Origin: Piscibacillus salipiscarius JCM 13188
Lineage (GTDB): Bacteria; Bacillota; Bacilli; Bacillales; Alkalibacillaceae
Assembly: GCF_001311865.1 (NCBI RefSeq)
Contig: NZ_BBCD01000013.1
Coordinates: 1 to 64,000, forward strand
Direction: 5' to 3'
Length of the DNA stretch: 64,000 nt
Below are positions 54,635-64,000 of the stretch, piece after piece. The translations under genes were made by a program, and so were the position numbers. Position 1 is the stretch's first letter. Each line of letters opens with the position of its first letter. A model generated the notes under the pieces. The model made no database searches, had not been told where the DNA came from, and saw nothing but the letters and a program-made list of their open reading frames with translations.

Positions 54635-55468
54635 TTATTTCTTCTTACGACGACGTACAATAAACTTATCTGATTGTTTATTACGCTTACGAGTTTTAAG
54701 TCCAAGCGTAGGTTTACCCCATGGTGACATAGGAGATGGAAGACCGATTGGAGCACGACCTTCACCACCACCGTGTGGGTGATCGCTTGGGTTCATTACA
54801 GAACCACGAACTGTTGGACGAACACCTTTCCAACGAGTACGTCCTGCTTTACCTACTCTTACAAGTTCATGTTCAATGTTTCCAACTTGACCGATTGTTG
54901 CACGGCAAGTACCTAGAATCATACGTGTTTCGCCAGAAGCTAATCGGACTAATACGTATTTTTCTTCTTTACCTAGGATTTGTGCTTGTGCACCTGCTGA
55001 ACGAACTAACTGTCCTCCGCGTCCTGGTTTTAACTCGATATTGTGAACAGTTGTACCTACAGGCATTTTATTAAGTGGTAGTGCGTTACCTGCTTTAATG
55101 TCTGCACCTTCACCAGATAAAATTTCTTGACCTACTTTTAGGCCTTTAGGTGCTAGGATATAGCGTTTTTCACCGTCTGCATAGTTGATTAACGCAATGT
55201 TAGCCGAACGGTTTGGATCATATTCGATCGTAGCAACGCGTCCTGGTATACCATCTTTATCACGTTTGAAATCAATGATACGGTATTGGCGCTTGTGTCC
55301 TCCACCTTGATGACGAACCGTTAGTTTCCCTTGGTTATTACGTCCTGCACGTTTTTTGACAGGTGCAAGTAGGGATTTTTCCGGGCTATTAGTCGTAATT
55401 TCTTCGTTTGTTAAAGTTGACATGTTACGACGCCCGTTACTAGTTGGTTTATACTTTTTAATCGCCAT
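54635..55468 (-). CDS. rplB: Ribosomal protein L2
   Basis: This is a 277-residue protein essential for peptidyl-transferase assembly. The conserved His loop lies in [18 protein letters not shown], with [20 protein letters not shown] near the start. It is intact. Confidence 0.98.
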   Translation of the reverse strand: MAIKKYKPTSNGRRNMSTLTNEEITTNSPEKSLLAPVKKRAGRNNQGKLTVRHQGGGHKRQYRIIDFKRDKDGIPGRVATIEYDPNRSANIALINYADGEKRYILAPKGLKVGQEILSGEGADIKAGNALPLNKMPVGTTVHNIELKPGRGGQLVRSAGAQAQILGKEEKYVLVRLASGETRMILGTCRATIGQVGNIEHELVRVGKAGRTRWKGVRPTVRGSVMNPSDHPHGGGEGRAPIGLPSPMSPWGKPTLGLKTRKRNKQSDKFIVRRRKKK

Positions 55469-55507
55469 CTGTTTTCCCTCCTTTAATAAATAGTTGATTT
55501 ATCCGAC

Positions 55508-55798
55508 TTAAACACCTTCAAAGAAATCTAGTTCTTTACTATCAGGCGTTAGAGTTACAATAGCTTTTTTACGATCTGGGCGATAACCTTCGTAACGACC
55601 CATACGTCTTTTCTTACCTTTTAAGTTGATTGTGTTAACTTTATCAACTTTAACTCCGAAAATAGTTTCAACGGCATGTTTAATTTCCGTTTTATTAGCT
55701 TTGTTAGCCACTTCAAACGTATATTTATTTTCAGCCATTAAATCTGCAGAGTGTTCTGTGATAATTGGGCGCTTAATGATATCTCTTGGTTCTGTCAT
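55508..55798 (-). CDS. rplW: Ribosomal protein L23
   Basis: This is a 96-residue protein at the exit tunnel that docks trigger factor and SRP. It shows [20 protein letters not shown] and [20 protein letters not shown]. It is intact and overlaps rplD stop by 1 nt. Confidence 0.98.
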   Translation of the reverse strand: MTEPRDIIKRPIITEHSADLMAENKYTFEVANKANKTEIKHAVETIFGVKVDKVNTINLKGKKRRMGRYEGYRPDRKKAIVTLTPDSKELDFFEGV

Positions 55799-56420
55799 TA
55801 TGCAAGCACCTCCCCTGCTTTTTCAGCTGCTTCTTTTGTCATGAACAGCTTGTCATACTTCAGTAAATCTAATACATTAACTTGTTCTACTGTTAGAACA
55901 TGCACGCCTTGTAGATTGTTAGCAGAACGCTCGATGTTTTCATCTTTATCTGCAGTAACAATTAAAGCTTTTTCGTTTACATCAAAGCTGTTTAGTAATT
56001 GAACAACTTCTTTAGTTTTAGGTGCTTCAATGCTTAAGTCTTCTAAAACTACAATTTCATCGTTTTGTACTTTAGAAGATAAAGCAGAACGAAGCGCTAA
56101 ACGACGTACTTTTTTAGGCATTTTGTAGCTGTAGCTACGCGGTGTTGGACCAAATACAGTTCCACCACCAACCCATTGTGGAGAACGGATAGACCCTTGA
56201 CGAGCGCGACCCGTACCTTTTGGCGCCATGGTTTACGGCCACCACCAGATACTTCAGAGCGACCTTTCACTTTGTGAGTACCTTGACGTAGAGATGCTTG
56301 TTGCATCACAACTGCTTCTTTTAAAACCGTTTCATTTGGTTCAATACCAAAAACTCCATCAGTAAGCTCAAGATCGCCTACCTGAGAGCCAGCTTGATTG
56401 TATAGTGCTACTTTAGGCAT
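55798..56420 (-). CDS. rplD: Ribosomal protein L4 (frameshifted)
   Basis: L4 lines the exit tunnel. It begins [20 protein letters not shown]. One missing A near 56218 breaks the frame between KPWRQK and [19 protein letters not shown]. The C-terminal part is normal, ending [10 protein letters not shown]. About 207 residues. Confidence 0.96.
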
Positions 56421-56445
56421 GACATATCCTCCCTTCGTTTAATAT

Positions 56446-57074
56446 TTAGTTAGCCTTAACCGCACTTGAAATTTCAACATATGATTTCTTCGCACCAGGT
56501 ACATTACCTTTTACAAGAATCAAGTTGTTCTCTGTATCTACTTTTACAACTTCTAAGTTTTGAATAGTTACAGTTTGACCACCCATTTGCCCAGGTAATT
56601 TTTACCTTTGAATACGCGCATAGGGTCAATAACACCCATCGCACCTGGAGCACGGTGATAATGCGAACCGTGAGTCATAGGTCCACGTTGTTGATTATGT
56701 CGTTTAATCGCACCTTGGAACCCTTTACCTTTAGAAGTTCCGGTTACGTCGATTTTTTCTCCTGCTTCAAAAACATCCACACTTAACTCTTGACCTACTT
56801 CATATTCGTCAAGATTTACGTTACGGATTTCGCGAATGAAGCGCTTAGGCTTAGTATTGGCCTTCTCTGCATGACCTTTTGCCGGTTTATTCGCATTCGA
56901 TTCTTTTTGATCCGCAAAACCTACTTGAATAGCTTCATAGCCATCGTTTTCAACTGATTTCTTCTGAAGAACTACGTTACCTTCAGCTTGAATTACTGTT
57001 ACAGGTACTAGTTCGCCGTTTTCAGAGAAAAGTTGAGTCATTCCGATTTTGCGTCCTAAGATTCCTTTCGCCAT
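56446..57074 (-). CDS. rplC: Ribosomal protein L3 (frameshifted)
   Basis: L3 is an assembly initiator near the peptidyl-transferase centre. It begins [20 protein letters not shown]. One missing A near 56601 breaks the frame after RVFKGK; repair gives [20 protein letters not shown] and an end at 56446 (SSAVKAN). About 209 residues. Confidence 0.96.
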
Positions 57075-57098
57075 CCGTTACACCTCCTAAAAATTGTT

Positions 57099-57537
<439 letters not shown>

Positions 57538-57543
57538 TTAAAC

Positions 57544-57572
57544 ATTATACAGAATAAACCCGCTATTAGCAA
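57544..57572 (-). promoter_or_regulatory. S10 operon promoter, proximal
   Basis: TTGCTA (57567-57572), 17 bp and a perfect TATAAT (57544-57549). Confidence 0.65.
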
Positions 57573-57608
57573 GGAATTTCAATAAGTTTCTTTGCAATCA
57601 CCTTAGTT

Positions 57609-57637
57609 ATTATACTAAGGTTTAGCGCCTCTTTCAA
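57609..57637 (-). promoter_or_regulatory. S10 operon promoter, distal
   Basis: TTGAAA (57632-57637), 17 bp and a perfect TATAAT (57609-57614). The -10 is the centre of a palindrome CCTTAG/CTAAGG (57601-57620). It lies 65 bp upstream of the proximal promoter. Confidence 0.6.
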
Positions 57638-57705
57638 CCAATAGGGTAATATTCAGAAAAATTATGATAATAGCCTAGTAAATTTACTCTTTTTTAGTTT
57701 AATTA

Positions 57706-57743
57706 AAAACAAAAAAGACTACCGAATAGATCGGTAGTCTTTT
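57706..57743 (-). terminator. Terminator of tuf
   Basis: AAAAGACTACCGA pairs with TCGGTAGTCTTTT around a 5-nt loop; T-residues follow on the minus strand. Confidence 0.9.
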
Positions 57744-57756
57744 GAATTAACTGTTA

Positions 57757-58947
57757 TTATTCAGTGATAGTTGAAACAACGCCAGCGCCTACTGTACGGC
57801 CACCTTCACGGATTGAGAATTTAGTACCTTCTTCAATCGCAACTGTTGTGATTAGCTCAACGTCCATTTCAACGTTATCGCCAGGCATTACCATTTCTAC
57901 TCCTTCTGGTAGCTGGATTACACCAGTTACGTCAGTTGTACGGAAGTAGAACTGCGGACGTAGTTTGTGAAGAATGGAGTATGACGTCCACCTTCTTCTT
58001 TAGATAGAACATAAACTTCTGCTTTAAATTTAGTGTGTGGAGTGATCGAACCAGGCTTAGCTAGTACTTGACCACGTTTGATTTCTTCACGAGAAACACC
58101 ACGTAATAGTGCACCAATGTTGTCACCAGCTTCAGCATAGTCAAGAAGCTTACGGAACATTTCAACACCAGTTACAGTAGTTTTGCTTGCGTCTTCAGCA
58201 AGACCAACGATTTCAACTTCGTCACCAACTGATACTTGACCACGTTCAACACGGCCAGTAGCAACTGTACCACGGCCAGTGATTGAGAATACGTCCTCAA
58301 CTGGCATCATGAATGGTTTATCAGTGTCACGGTCTGGAGTTGGGATATACTCGTCAACAGCATCCATTAATTCATAGATCGCGTTAACGTATTGCTCTTC
58401 GCCTTCAAGAGCCATTAGAGCAGAACCTTTAACTACTGGTACATCGTCACCAGGGAAGTCGTATTCAGATAGTAAGTCACGTACTTCCATTTCAACTAGT
58501 TCTAGTAGCTCTTCGTCGTCTACCATGTCACATTTGTTTAAGAATACAACGATGGCAGGTACACCAACCTGACGAGAAAGTAGGATGTGCTCACGAGTTT
58601 GTGGCATTGGACCATCAGCTGCAGATACAACTAAGATCGCGCCGTCCATTTGTGCTGCACCAGTGATCATGTTTTTAACATAGTCAGCGTGTCCTGGGCA
58701 GTCAACGTGAGCATAGTGACGGTTTTCAGTTTCATACTCAACGTGAGCTGTAGAAATTGTGATTCCACGCTCTTTTTCTTCAGGAGCACCGTCGATTTGG
58801 TCATAAGCCATTGCAGTACCTTTACCTGATTTTTGGTGTAATACAGTTGTGATTGCTGCAGTTAAAGTTGTTTTACCATGGTCAACGTGTCCGATAGTAC
58901 CAATGTTAACGTGTGATTTGGAACGGTCAAATTTTTTCTTTTGACAT
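57757..58947 (-). CDS. tuf: Elongation factor Tu (frameshifted)
   Basis: EF-Tu delivers aminoacyl-tRNA to the ribosome. After repair it starts at ATG 58945-58947 ([20 protein letters not shown]). The G1 motif is GHVDHGKT, G3 DCPGH, G4 NKCD. One extra A near 58932 and one missing C near 57965 break the frame; the second repair restores [17 protein letters not shown]. It ends [11 protein letters not shown]. About 396 residues. A gene this essential cannot be null, so the breaks are sequencing errors. Confidence 0.96.
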
Positions 58948-58989
58948 TTATATTTCCTCCTTAAAATTGAATTAAGTTTTATATGTTTC

Positions 58990-59022
58990 AGTCATCTCCT
59001 AATATAGCATTAGGAGATTACT
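58990..59022. repeat. Inverted repeat between fusA and tuf
   Basis: ATCTCCTAAT (58994-59003) pairs perfectly with ATTAGGAGAT (59009-59018); CAGT/ACTG extends the stem beyond one mismatch. No T-run follows, so it is not a standard terminator. It overlaps a candidate tuf promoter. Confidence 0.6.
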
Positions 59023-59030
59023 GTTTACAA
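59001..59030 (-). promoter_or_regulatory. Candidate tuf promoter
   Basis: TTGTAA (59025-59030), 18 bp and TATATT (59001-59006) read toward tuf; the -10 falls in the loop of the inverted repeat. Confidence 0.4.
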
Positions 59031-59061
59031 TAATTCTTATTGTGTTTTTTAAAATAGTGAT

Positions 59062-61140
59062 TTATTGACCACTATTTTTCTTGATGATTTCTTCTGAGAT
59101 GCTCTTAGGAACTTCCTCGTAATGGCTGAAGTGCATAGTATAAGTTCCACGACCTTGAGTGTTCGAACGTAATGCAGTTGCATAACCGAACATTTCAGAA
59201 AGTGGCACGAATGCATTAACAACTGATGCATTACCGCGTGAACCCATACCTTCTACACGTCCACGGCGAGAAGTTACGTCACCCATAATGTCACCCATGT
59301 ATTCTTCAGGAACAACGATTTCTACTTTCATCATTGGTTCTAGTAAAACAGGGTTACATTTGTTTTTAGCTTCTTTAAGAGCCATAGATGCAGCTACTTT
59401 AAACGCAGTCTCGTTCGAGTCTACATCGTGGTATGAACCATCATATAAAGTAGCTTTAACATCGATTAGTGGATAACCTGCAAGTACCCCATTTTCCATT
59501 GAATCCTCAATACCAGCTTGAACTGATGGGATATATTCTTTCGGTACAACACCACCAACGATTTTGTTTACGAATTCGAAGCCAGCACCTTCTTCGTTTG
59601 GTTCAAATTTAACCCAAACGTGACCGTATTGTCCACGACCACCAGACTGACGTACGAATTTACCTTCAACTTCCGCAGAACCACGGAAAGTTTCACGGTA
59701 AGCAACCTGCGGAGCACCTACATTTGCGTCAACTTTAAACTCACGTTTTAGACGGTCAACAATGATGTCTAGGTGAAGTTCACCCATACCATGAATAATT
59801 GTTTGGCCTGTCTCTTCGTTTGTTTCAGTACGGAAAGTAGGGTCTTCCTCAGCTAGTTTACCTAAAGCGATACCCATTTTATCTTGGTCTGATTTAGATC
59901 TTGGTTCAATAGCAACCGCAATAACTGGATCAGGAAATTCCATAGATTCAAGAATAACTAAATTCTTTTCCTCACATAGAGTGTCACCTGTTGCAGTATC
60001 TTTCAAACCAACACCACCAGCAATATCGCCAGCGTAAACCATGTCTACTTCTTCACGGTGGTTTGCGTGCATTTGTAGGATACGACCTACACGCTCACGC
60101 TTATCTTTAGAAGCGTTCTTAACATAAGAACCACTGCTTAAAGTACCCGAGTAAACACGGAAGAATGTTAATTTACCAACATAAGGGTCTGTCATAACTT
60201 TGAATGCTAATGCAGAGAATGGTTCGTTGTCATCAGACTTACGAACAACTTCTTCATCTGTACCAGGTACGATACCTTCAATTGGAGGTACGTCTAATGG
60301 TGATGGAAGATAGTCAATTACTGCATCTAGTAATAACTGAACACCTTTGTTTTTGAAGGCAGAACCACACATTACAGGGTAGAATTCTACATCACAAGTC
60401 GCTTTACGAATTGCTGCTTTTAATTCATCAACAGAGAATTCTTCACCTTCAAGATATTTCATCATTAAATCTTCATCAAGCTCAGCAATCGCTTCGACTA
60501 GACGTCCGCGGTATTCTTCTGCTTGATCTTTGTACTCATCAGGAATATCTGTCGCTTTAGCGCGAGTTCCAAGGTCATCTTCATAGAAATAAGCTTTCAT
60601 TTCTACTAAATCAATGATTCCTTCGAACTGATCCTCAGCACCAATTGGTAACTGGATAGGATGCGCATTCGCACCTAAGCGATCTTCTAAAGTACTTACA
60701 GAGTATAAGAAATCTGCACCGACTTTATCCATTTTGTTGATGAATACAACACGTGGTACACCGTATGTTGTAGCTTGGCGCCAAACCGTTTCCGTTTGTG
60801 GCTCAACACCTGATTGTGCGTCTAATAACGCAACTGAACCATCAAGTACACGAAGTGAACGTTCAACTTCAACTGTGAAGTCTACGTGTCCAGGTGTATC
60901 GATGATGTTAATACGATGGTCCTTCCACTGGGCTGTTGTAGCAGCAGAGGTAATCGTGATTCCACGCTCCTGCTCCTGCTCCATCCAGTCCATTTGGGAA
61001 GCCCCTTCGTGAGTTTCTCCCAGCTTATGAATGCGTCCTGTATAGAAAAGAATACGTTCAGTAGCTGTTGTTTTACCGGCATCAATGTGAGCCATGATCC
61101 CGATATTACGATACCTGTCTAAGGAGAACTCTCTAGGCAT
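59062..61140 (-). CDS. fusA: Elongation factor G
   Basis: EF-G is the translocation GTPase, 692 residues. It has AHIDAGKTT (G1), the G2 region [23 protein letters not shown] (G3) and NKMDK (G4), and C-terminal domains ending [16 protein letters not shown]. The ATG at 61138-61140 is chosen because AAGGAG is 8 nt upstream; another ATG lies two codons earlier. It is intact. Confidence 0.98.
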   Translation of the reverse strand: MPREFSLDRYRNIGIMAHIDAGKTTATERILFYTGRIHKLGETHEGASQMDWMEQEQERGITITSAATTAQWKDHRINIIDTPGHVDFTVEVERSLRVLDGSVALLDAQSGVEPQTETVWRQATTYGVPRVVFINKMDKVGADFLYSVSTLEDRLGANAHPIQLPIGAEDQFEGIIDLVEMKAYFYEDDLGTRAKATDIPDEYKDQAEEYRGRLVEAIAELDEDLMMKYLEGEEFSVDELKAAIRKATCDVEFYPVMCGSAFKNKGVQLLLDAVIDYLPSPLDVPPIEGIVPGTDEEVVRKSDDNEPFSALAFKVMTDPYVGKLTFFRVYSGTLSSGSYVKNASKDKRERVGRILQMHANHREEVDMVYAGDIAGGVGLKDTATGDTLCEEKNLVILESMEFPDPVIAVAIEPRSKSDQDKMGIALGKLAEEDPTFRTETNEETGQTIIHGMGELHLDIIVDRLKREFKVDANVGAPQVAYRETFRGSAEVEGKFVRQSGGRGQYGHVWVKFEPNEEGAGFEFVNKIVGGVVPKEYIPSVQAGIEDSMENGVLAGYPLIDVKATLYDGSYHDVDSNETAFKVAASMALKEAKNKCNPVLLEPMMKVEIVVPEEYMGDIMGDVTSRRGRVEGMGSRGNASVVNAFVPLSEMFGYATALRSNTQGRGTYTMHFSHYEEVPKSISEEIIKKNSGQ

Positions 61141-61190
61141 ATTCATTTCTCCTTCCTGTATTAGAGCTAGATTGTATTATAAATATAATA

Positions 61191-61658
61191 TTACCAACGA
61201 TAGTGAGCAAACGCTTTGTTCGCTTCTGCCATTTGTGCATTTCTTCACGGCGTTTTACCGCAGCACCTGTATTATTTGATGCATCTAAAATTTCATTAGC
61301 TAAACGCTCTTCCATTGTTTTCTCTCCGCGTAATCTTGCGTAGTTAACAATGAAGCGTAAACCTAGTGCTTGACGACGTTCTGGACGTACCTCAACTGGT
61401 ACTTGGTAGTTTGAACCACCAACACGTCTAGCGCGTACTTCCAATACAGGCATAACATTTTTCATTGCTTCTTCAAAAACATCCATAGCGTTTTGACCAC
61501 TACGTTCTTGTACTAAATCAAACGCATTGTATAGGATTTTTGTGCAACACCTTTTTACCGTCAACCATGATTTGGTTGATTAAACGTGTTACTAGTTTAG
61601 AGTTATAAATTGGATCTGGTAATACGTCTCTTTTAGGAACTGATCCTTTACGTGGCAT
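61191..61658 (-). CDS. rpsG: Ribosomal protein S7 (frameshifted)
   Basis: S7 organises the 30S head. It starts at ATG 61656-61658 ([20 protein letters not shown]). Two missing A near 61555 and 61543 and one near 61235 break the frame. Repair gives [20 protein letters not shown] and the normal ending [13 protein letters not shown] at 61191. About 156 residues. Confidence 0.96.
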
Positions 61659-61702
61659 GTAGAGTTCCTCCTTTCCTTGATGATCTATATCTTAAAAACC
61701 GA

Positions 61703-62115
<413 letters not shown>

Positions 62116-62180
62116 GTTATATCCTCCCTTCTTTAATAAGCATTTCTAATCCCACACATCCAGGTGGTTCATAATTGGGC

Positions 62181-62216
62181 AAAAAACAAACTTCATACAC
62201 CTGTGTGTAGAAAGTT
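62181..62216 (-). terminator. Terminator or attenuator between rplGB and rpsL
   Basis: On the minus strand AAACTTTCTACAC pairs with GTGTATGAAGTTT around ACAG, followed by a T-run. It begins within the rplGB stop codon and would reduce read-through into rpsL. Confidence 0.65.
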
Positions 62217-62467
62217 TATTTTTTAATTGCCACAGCAGCTGCACCGACATCGATCCCGCTCGCTTCGCCCAATTTTCTCATCGACGCAACAAACGTTATT
62301 GGAACATCGTAATCATTGGCTGCTTTCAATACTTTATCCGTTATACGTCGTTCGGCATTTTCAGCCACAACGACTTCAAGTACCTTTCCATGCTTCATGG
62401 ATTTTAGCACTTGTTTAGCTCCAATAATTAAACTAGATTTAGCCTGTGCTACTTTTTCATAAGACAT
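62216..62467 (-). CDS. rplGB: L7Ae-family ribosomal protein, YbxF type
   Basis: This is an 83-residue K-turn RNA-binding protein of the L7Ae/L30e family, associated with ribosomes in B. subtilis. It shows AKSSLIIGAKQVLKSMKHGK, VVVAENAERRITDKV and the C-terminal LGEASGIDVGAAAVAIK. It is intact, between rpoC and rpsL. Confidence 0.93.
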   Translation of the reverse strand: MSYEKVAQAKSSLIIGAKQVLKSMKHGKVLEVVVAENAERRITDKVLKAANDYDVPITFVASMRKLGEASGIDVGAAAVAIKK

Positions 62468-62497
62468 TCTACATCCTCCAAAGTAAACAGGTTATAT

Positions 62498-62569
62498 GAA
62501 GCACCTTGAATATATTATCATTGACCTAATTTATTGTCAATAAAATTATAAATCAATTCAAGGTGCTTC
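62498..62569. repeat. 14-bp inverted repeat bracketing the rplGB promoter
   Basis: GAAGCACCTTGAAT (62498-62511) is a perfect inverse of ATTCAAGGTGCTTC (62556-62569). The 44 bp between them hold the rplGB promoter. The stem has no following T-run. Confidence 0.85.
62512..62539 (-). promoter_or_regulatory. Promoter of rplGB-rpsL-rpsG
   Basis: A perfect TTGACA (62534-62539 plus neighbour), 17 bp and TAATAT (62512-62517) read toward rplGB, directly next to the left arm of the inverted repeat. Confidence 0.7.
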
Positions 62570-62575
62570 AACCTT

Positions 62576-64000
62576 TTATGCTTCTGTTGTCATTTCTTCC
62601 ACTTCTTCTACTACTTCAACTTCATCTTTATCGGCTTCTAGATTACGATATTTCGCCAAACCAGTACCTGCAGGGACAAGTTTACCGATGATAACGTTCT
62701 CTTTAAGTCCTAGTAGATCATCATACTTACCTTTAATTGCAGCATCTGTTAAGACTCTTGTGGTCTCCTGGAATGATGCAGCAGATAAGAATGAATCTGT
62801 TTCAAGTGAAGCTTTCGTAATACCAAGAATAATAGGCTTCGCAATAGCTGGTTGCTTACCTTCTTTTAGAACTTGGCGGTTAGCTTCTCTAAACTGGTTA
62901 ACATCGAGTAATGATCCAGGGATAACGTCTGTGTCACCTGATTCAATGACACGTACTTTATTTAACATCTGACGAACCATAACTTCGATGTGTTTATCAC
63001 TGATTTCAACACCTTGCATGCGGTAAACTTTTGTACTTCTTTTAATAAGTACTCTTCTACACCTTGTAAGCCTTGAGCTTTGATGAGTTCTTTCGGGTCA
63101 ATCGAACCTTCAGTTAGCGCCTGACCTGCAATAACTTCATCTCCAACTTCAACTTTCATGCGTGCATTGTATGGTGTTGTATAGTTACGGTTTTCAACTT
63201 CACCTTGAACGACAACTTCTTTCTTGTCTTTTACATCATTAATTTCTAGAACAGTACCATCTATTTCACTGATAACTGCCTGACCTTTAGGGTTACGCGC
63301 TTCGAAGATCTCTTGGATACGCGGTAAACCTTGTGTAATATCGTCTCCAGCAACACCACCAGTGTGGAATGTACGCATGGTTAACTGGGTGCCTGGCTCA
63401 CCGATTGACTGCGCAGCATGATACCAACAGCTTCGCCTGATTCAACGCGGTCACCCGTTGCCATATTACGTCCATAACATTTAACACAAGCACCGTGATG
63501 AGTGTTACAAGTAAAGACGGAACGAATAACAACTGATTCAACGCCTGCATCTTCAATCGCTTTTGCAGTGTCCTCAGTAATTAATTCGTTGCGATCAATA
63601 ATGACATCACCAGTTTCAGGATGGCGTACTTTTCTAAACGCCGTACGTCCTACTAAACGATCGTATAGAGGAACAATCGTTTCATTACCTTCAGTTAATG
63701 CACTAACTGTCATTCCGCGGTCCGTACCACAATCATGCTCACGTATAATGACATCTTGCGCTACATCAACTAGACGACGAGTTAAGTAACCTGAGTCTGC
63801 AGTCTTAAGCGCTGTATCCGCAAGACCTTTACGAGCACCGTGTGTTGAAATAAAGTATTCTAATACCGTTAAACCTTCACGGAAGCTTGACTTGATCGGT
63901 AACTCAATGATTTTACCTGATGGGTTTGCCATTAGACCACGCATACCAGCTAACTGTGTGAAGTTAGATGCGTTACCACGAGCTCCTGAGTCACTCATCA
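62576..64000 (-). CDS. rpoC: RNA polymerase beta' subunit, C-terminal part (frameshifted)
   Basis: This is the 3' portion of rpoC; the gene continues beyond the right edge. The visible part starts in the active-site region ([20 protein letters not shown]), includes the bridge-helix/trigger-loop segment [20 protein letters not shown], the zinc ligands of HDCGTDRG and [11 protein letters not shown], and ends [11 protein letters not shown]. Missing bases near 63410 and 63025 break the frame; the first repair restores [15 protein letters not shown]. Confidence 0.97.

Overview
The window is a chromosomal stretch of a low-GC, spore-forming Bacillaceae bacterium. The evidence is the Bacillus-type S10-spc-alpha ribosomal supercluster, the sporulation genes pdaB, kbaA, gerD and cwlD, a small-type PurL with PurS and PurQ, a guanine riboswitch, and sigma-A type promoters with AGGAGG ribosome sites. 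Very acidic secreted lipoproteins and a BCCT osmolyte transporter suggest a moderately halophilic relative; that is inference. Almost everything from 64000 down to 16100 is on the minus strand.

Layout from left to right. 1-190: two tandem promoters and the leader of an rRNA operon that runs leftward out of the window. 248-4826: a small conserved protein and the sporulation cluster pdaB, kbaA, gerD, mrp/salA, cwlD. 5059-6755: a BCCT betaine-type transporter. 6881-16062: a maltodextrin locus with a LacI-type regulator, GH31 alpha-glucosidase, MalGFE and a divergent neopullulanase, with three LacI/CcpA-type operators in the divergent promoter region. 16100-22149: an oligopeptide ABC operon (oppD-F-A-B-C) with a CodY-like box upstream. 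22259-24105: a FecCD permease relic, a lytic transglycosylase and an MscS channel. 24125-25155: rplM-rpsI with an L13-type leader. 25181-39040: a complete IMP-synthesis operon (purE-K-B-C-S-Q-L-F-M-N-H-D) ending in folD, headed by a guanine riboswitch and a possible PurR operator. 39039-42241: truA and the ECF transporter module. 42374-64000: rplQ back to rpoC, comprising the alpha, spc and S10 clusters, tuf, fusA, rpsG, rpsL, rplGB and a truncated rpoC.

Compared with the order I know from Bacillus subtilis (truA-rplM-rpsI-ybaJ-ybaK-cwlD), two blocks interrupt an otherwise conserved region: the pur-folD operon sits between truA and rplM, and the transporter/sugar block sits between rpsI and cwlD.

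A dominant technical feature is the large number of single-base frameshifts, roughly fifty, mostly one missing A or T in a short homopolymer. They hit essential genes (tuf, rpsL, rpsG, rplC, rplD, rplR, rpmC, rplE, rpoC, purine genes). They are best read as sequencing errors, not pseudogenes, so broken genes are annotated here as single genes. I found no convincing wholly novel system. The most interesting unexplained signals are regulatory: a structured leader before rpoA, a 14-bp inverted repeat bracketing the rplGB-rpsL promoter, and an inverted repeat that may serve as both truA terminator and PurR operator.
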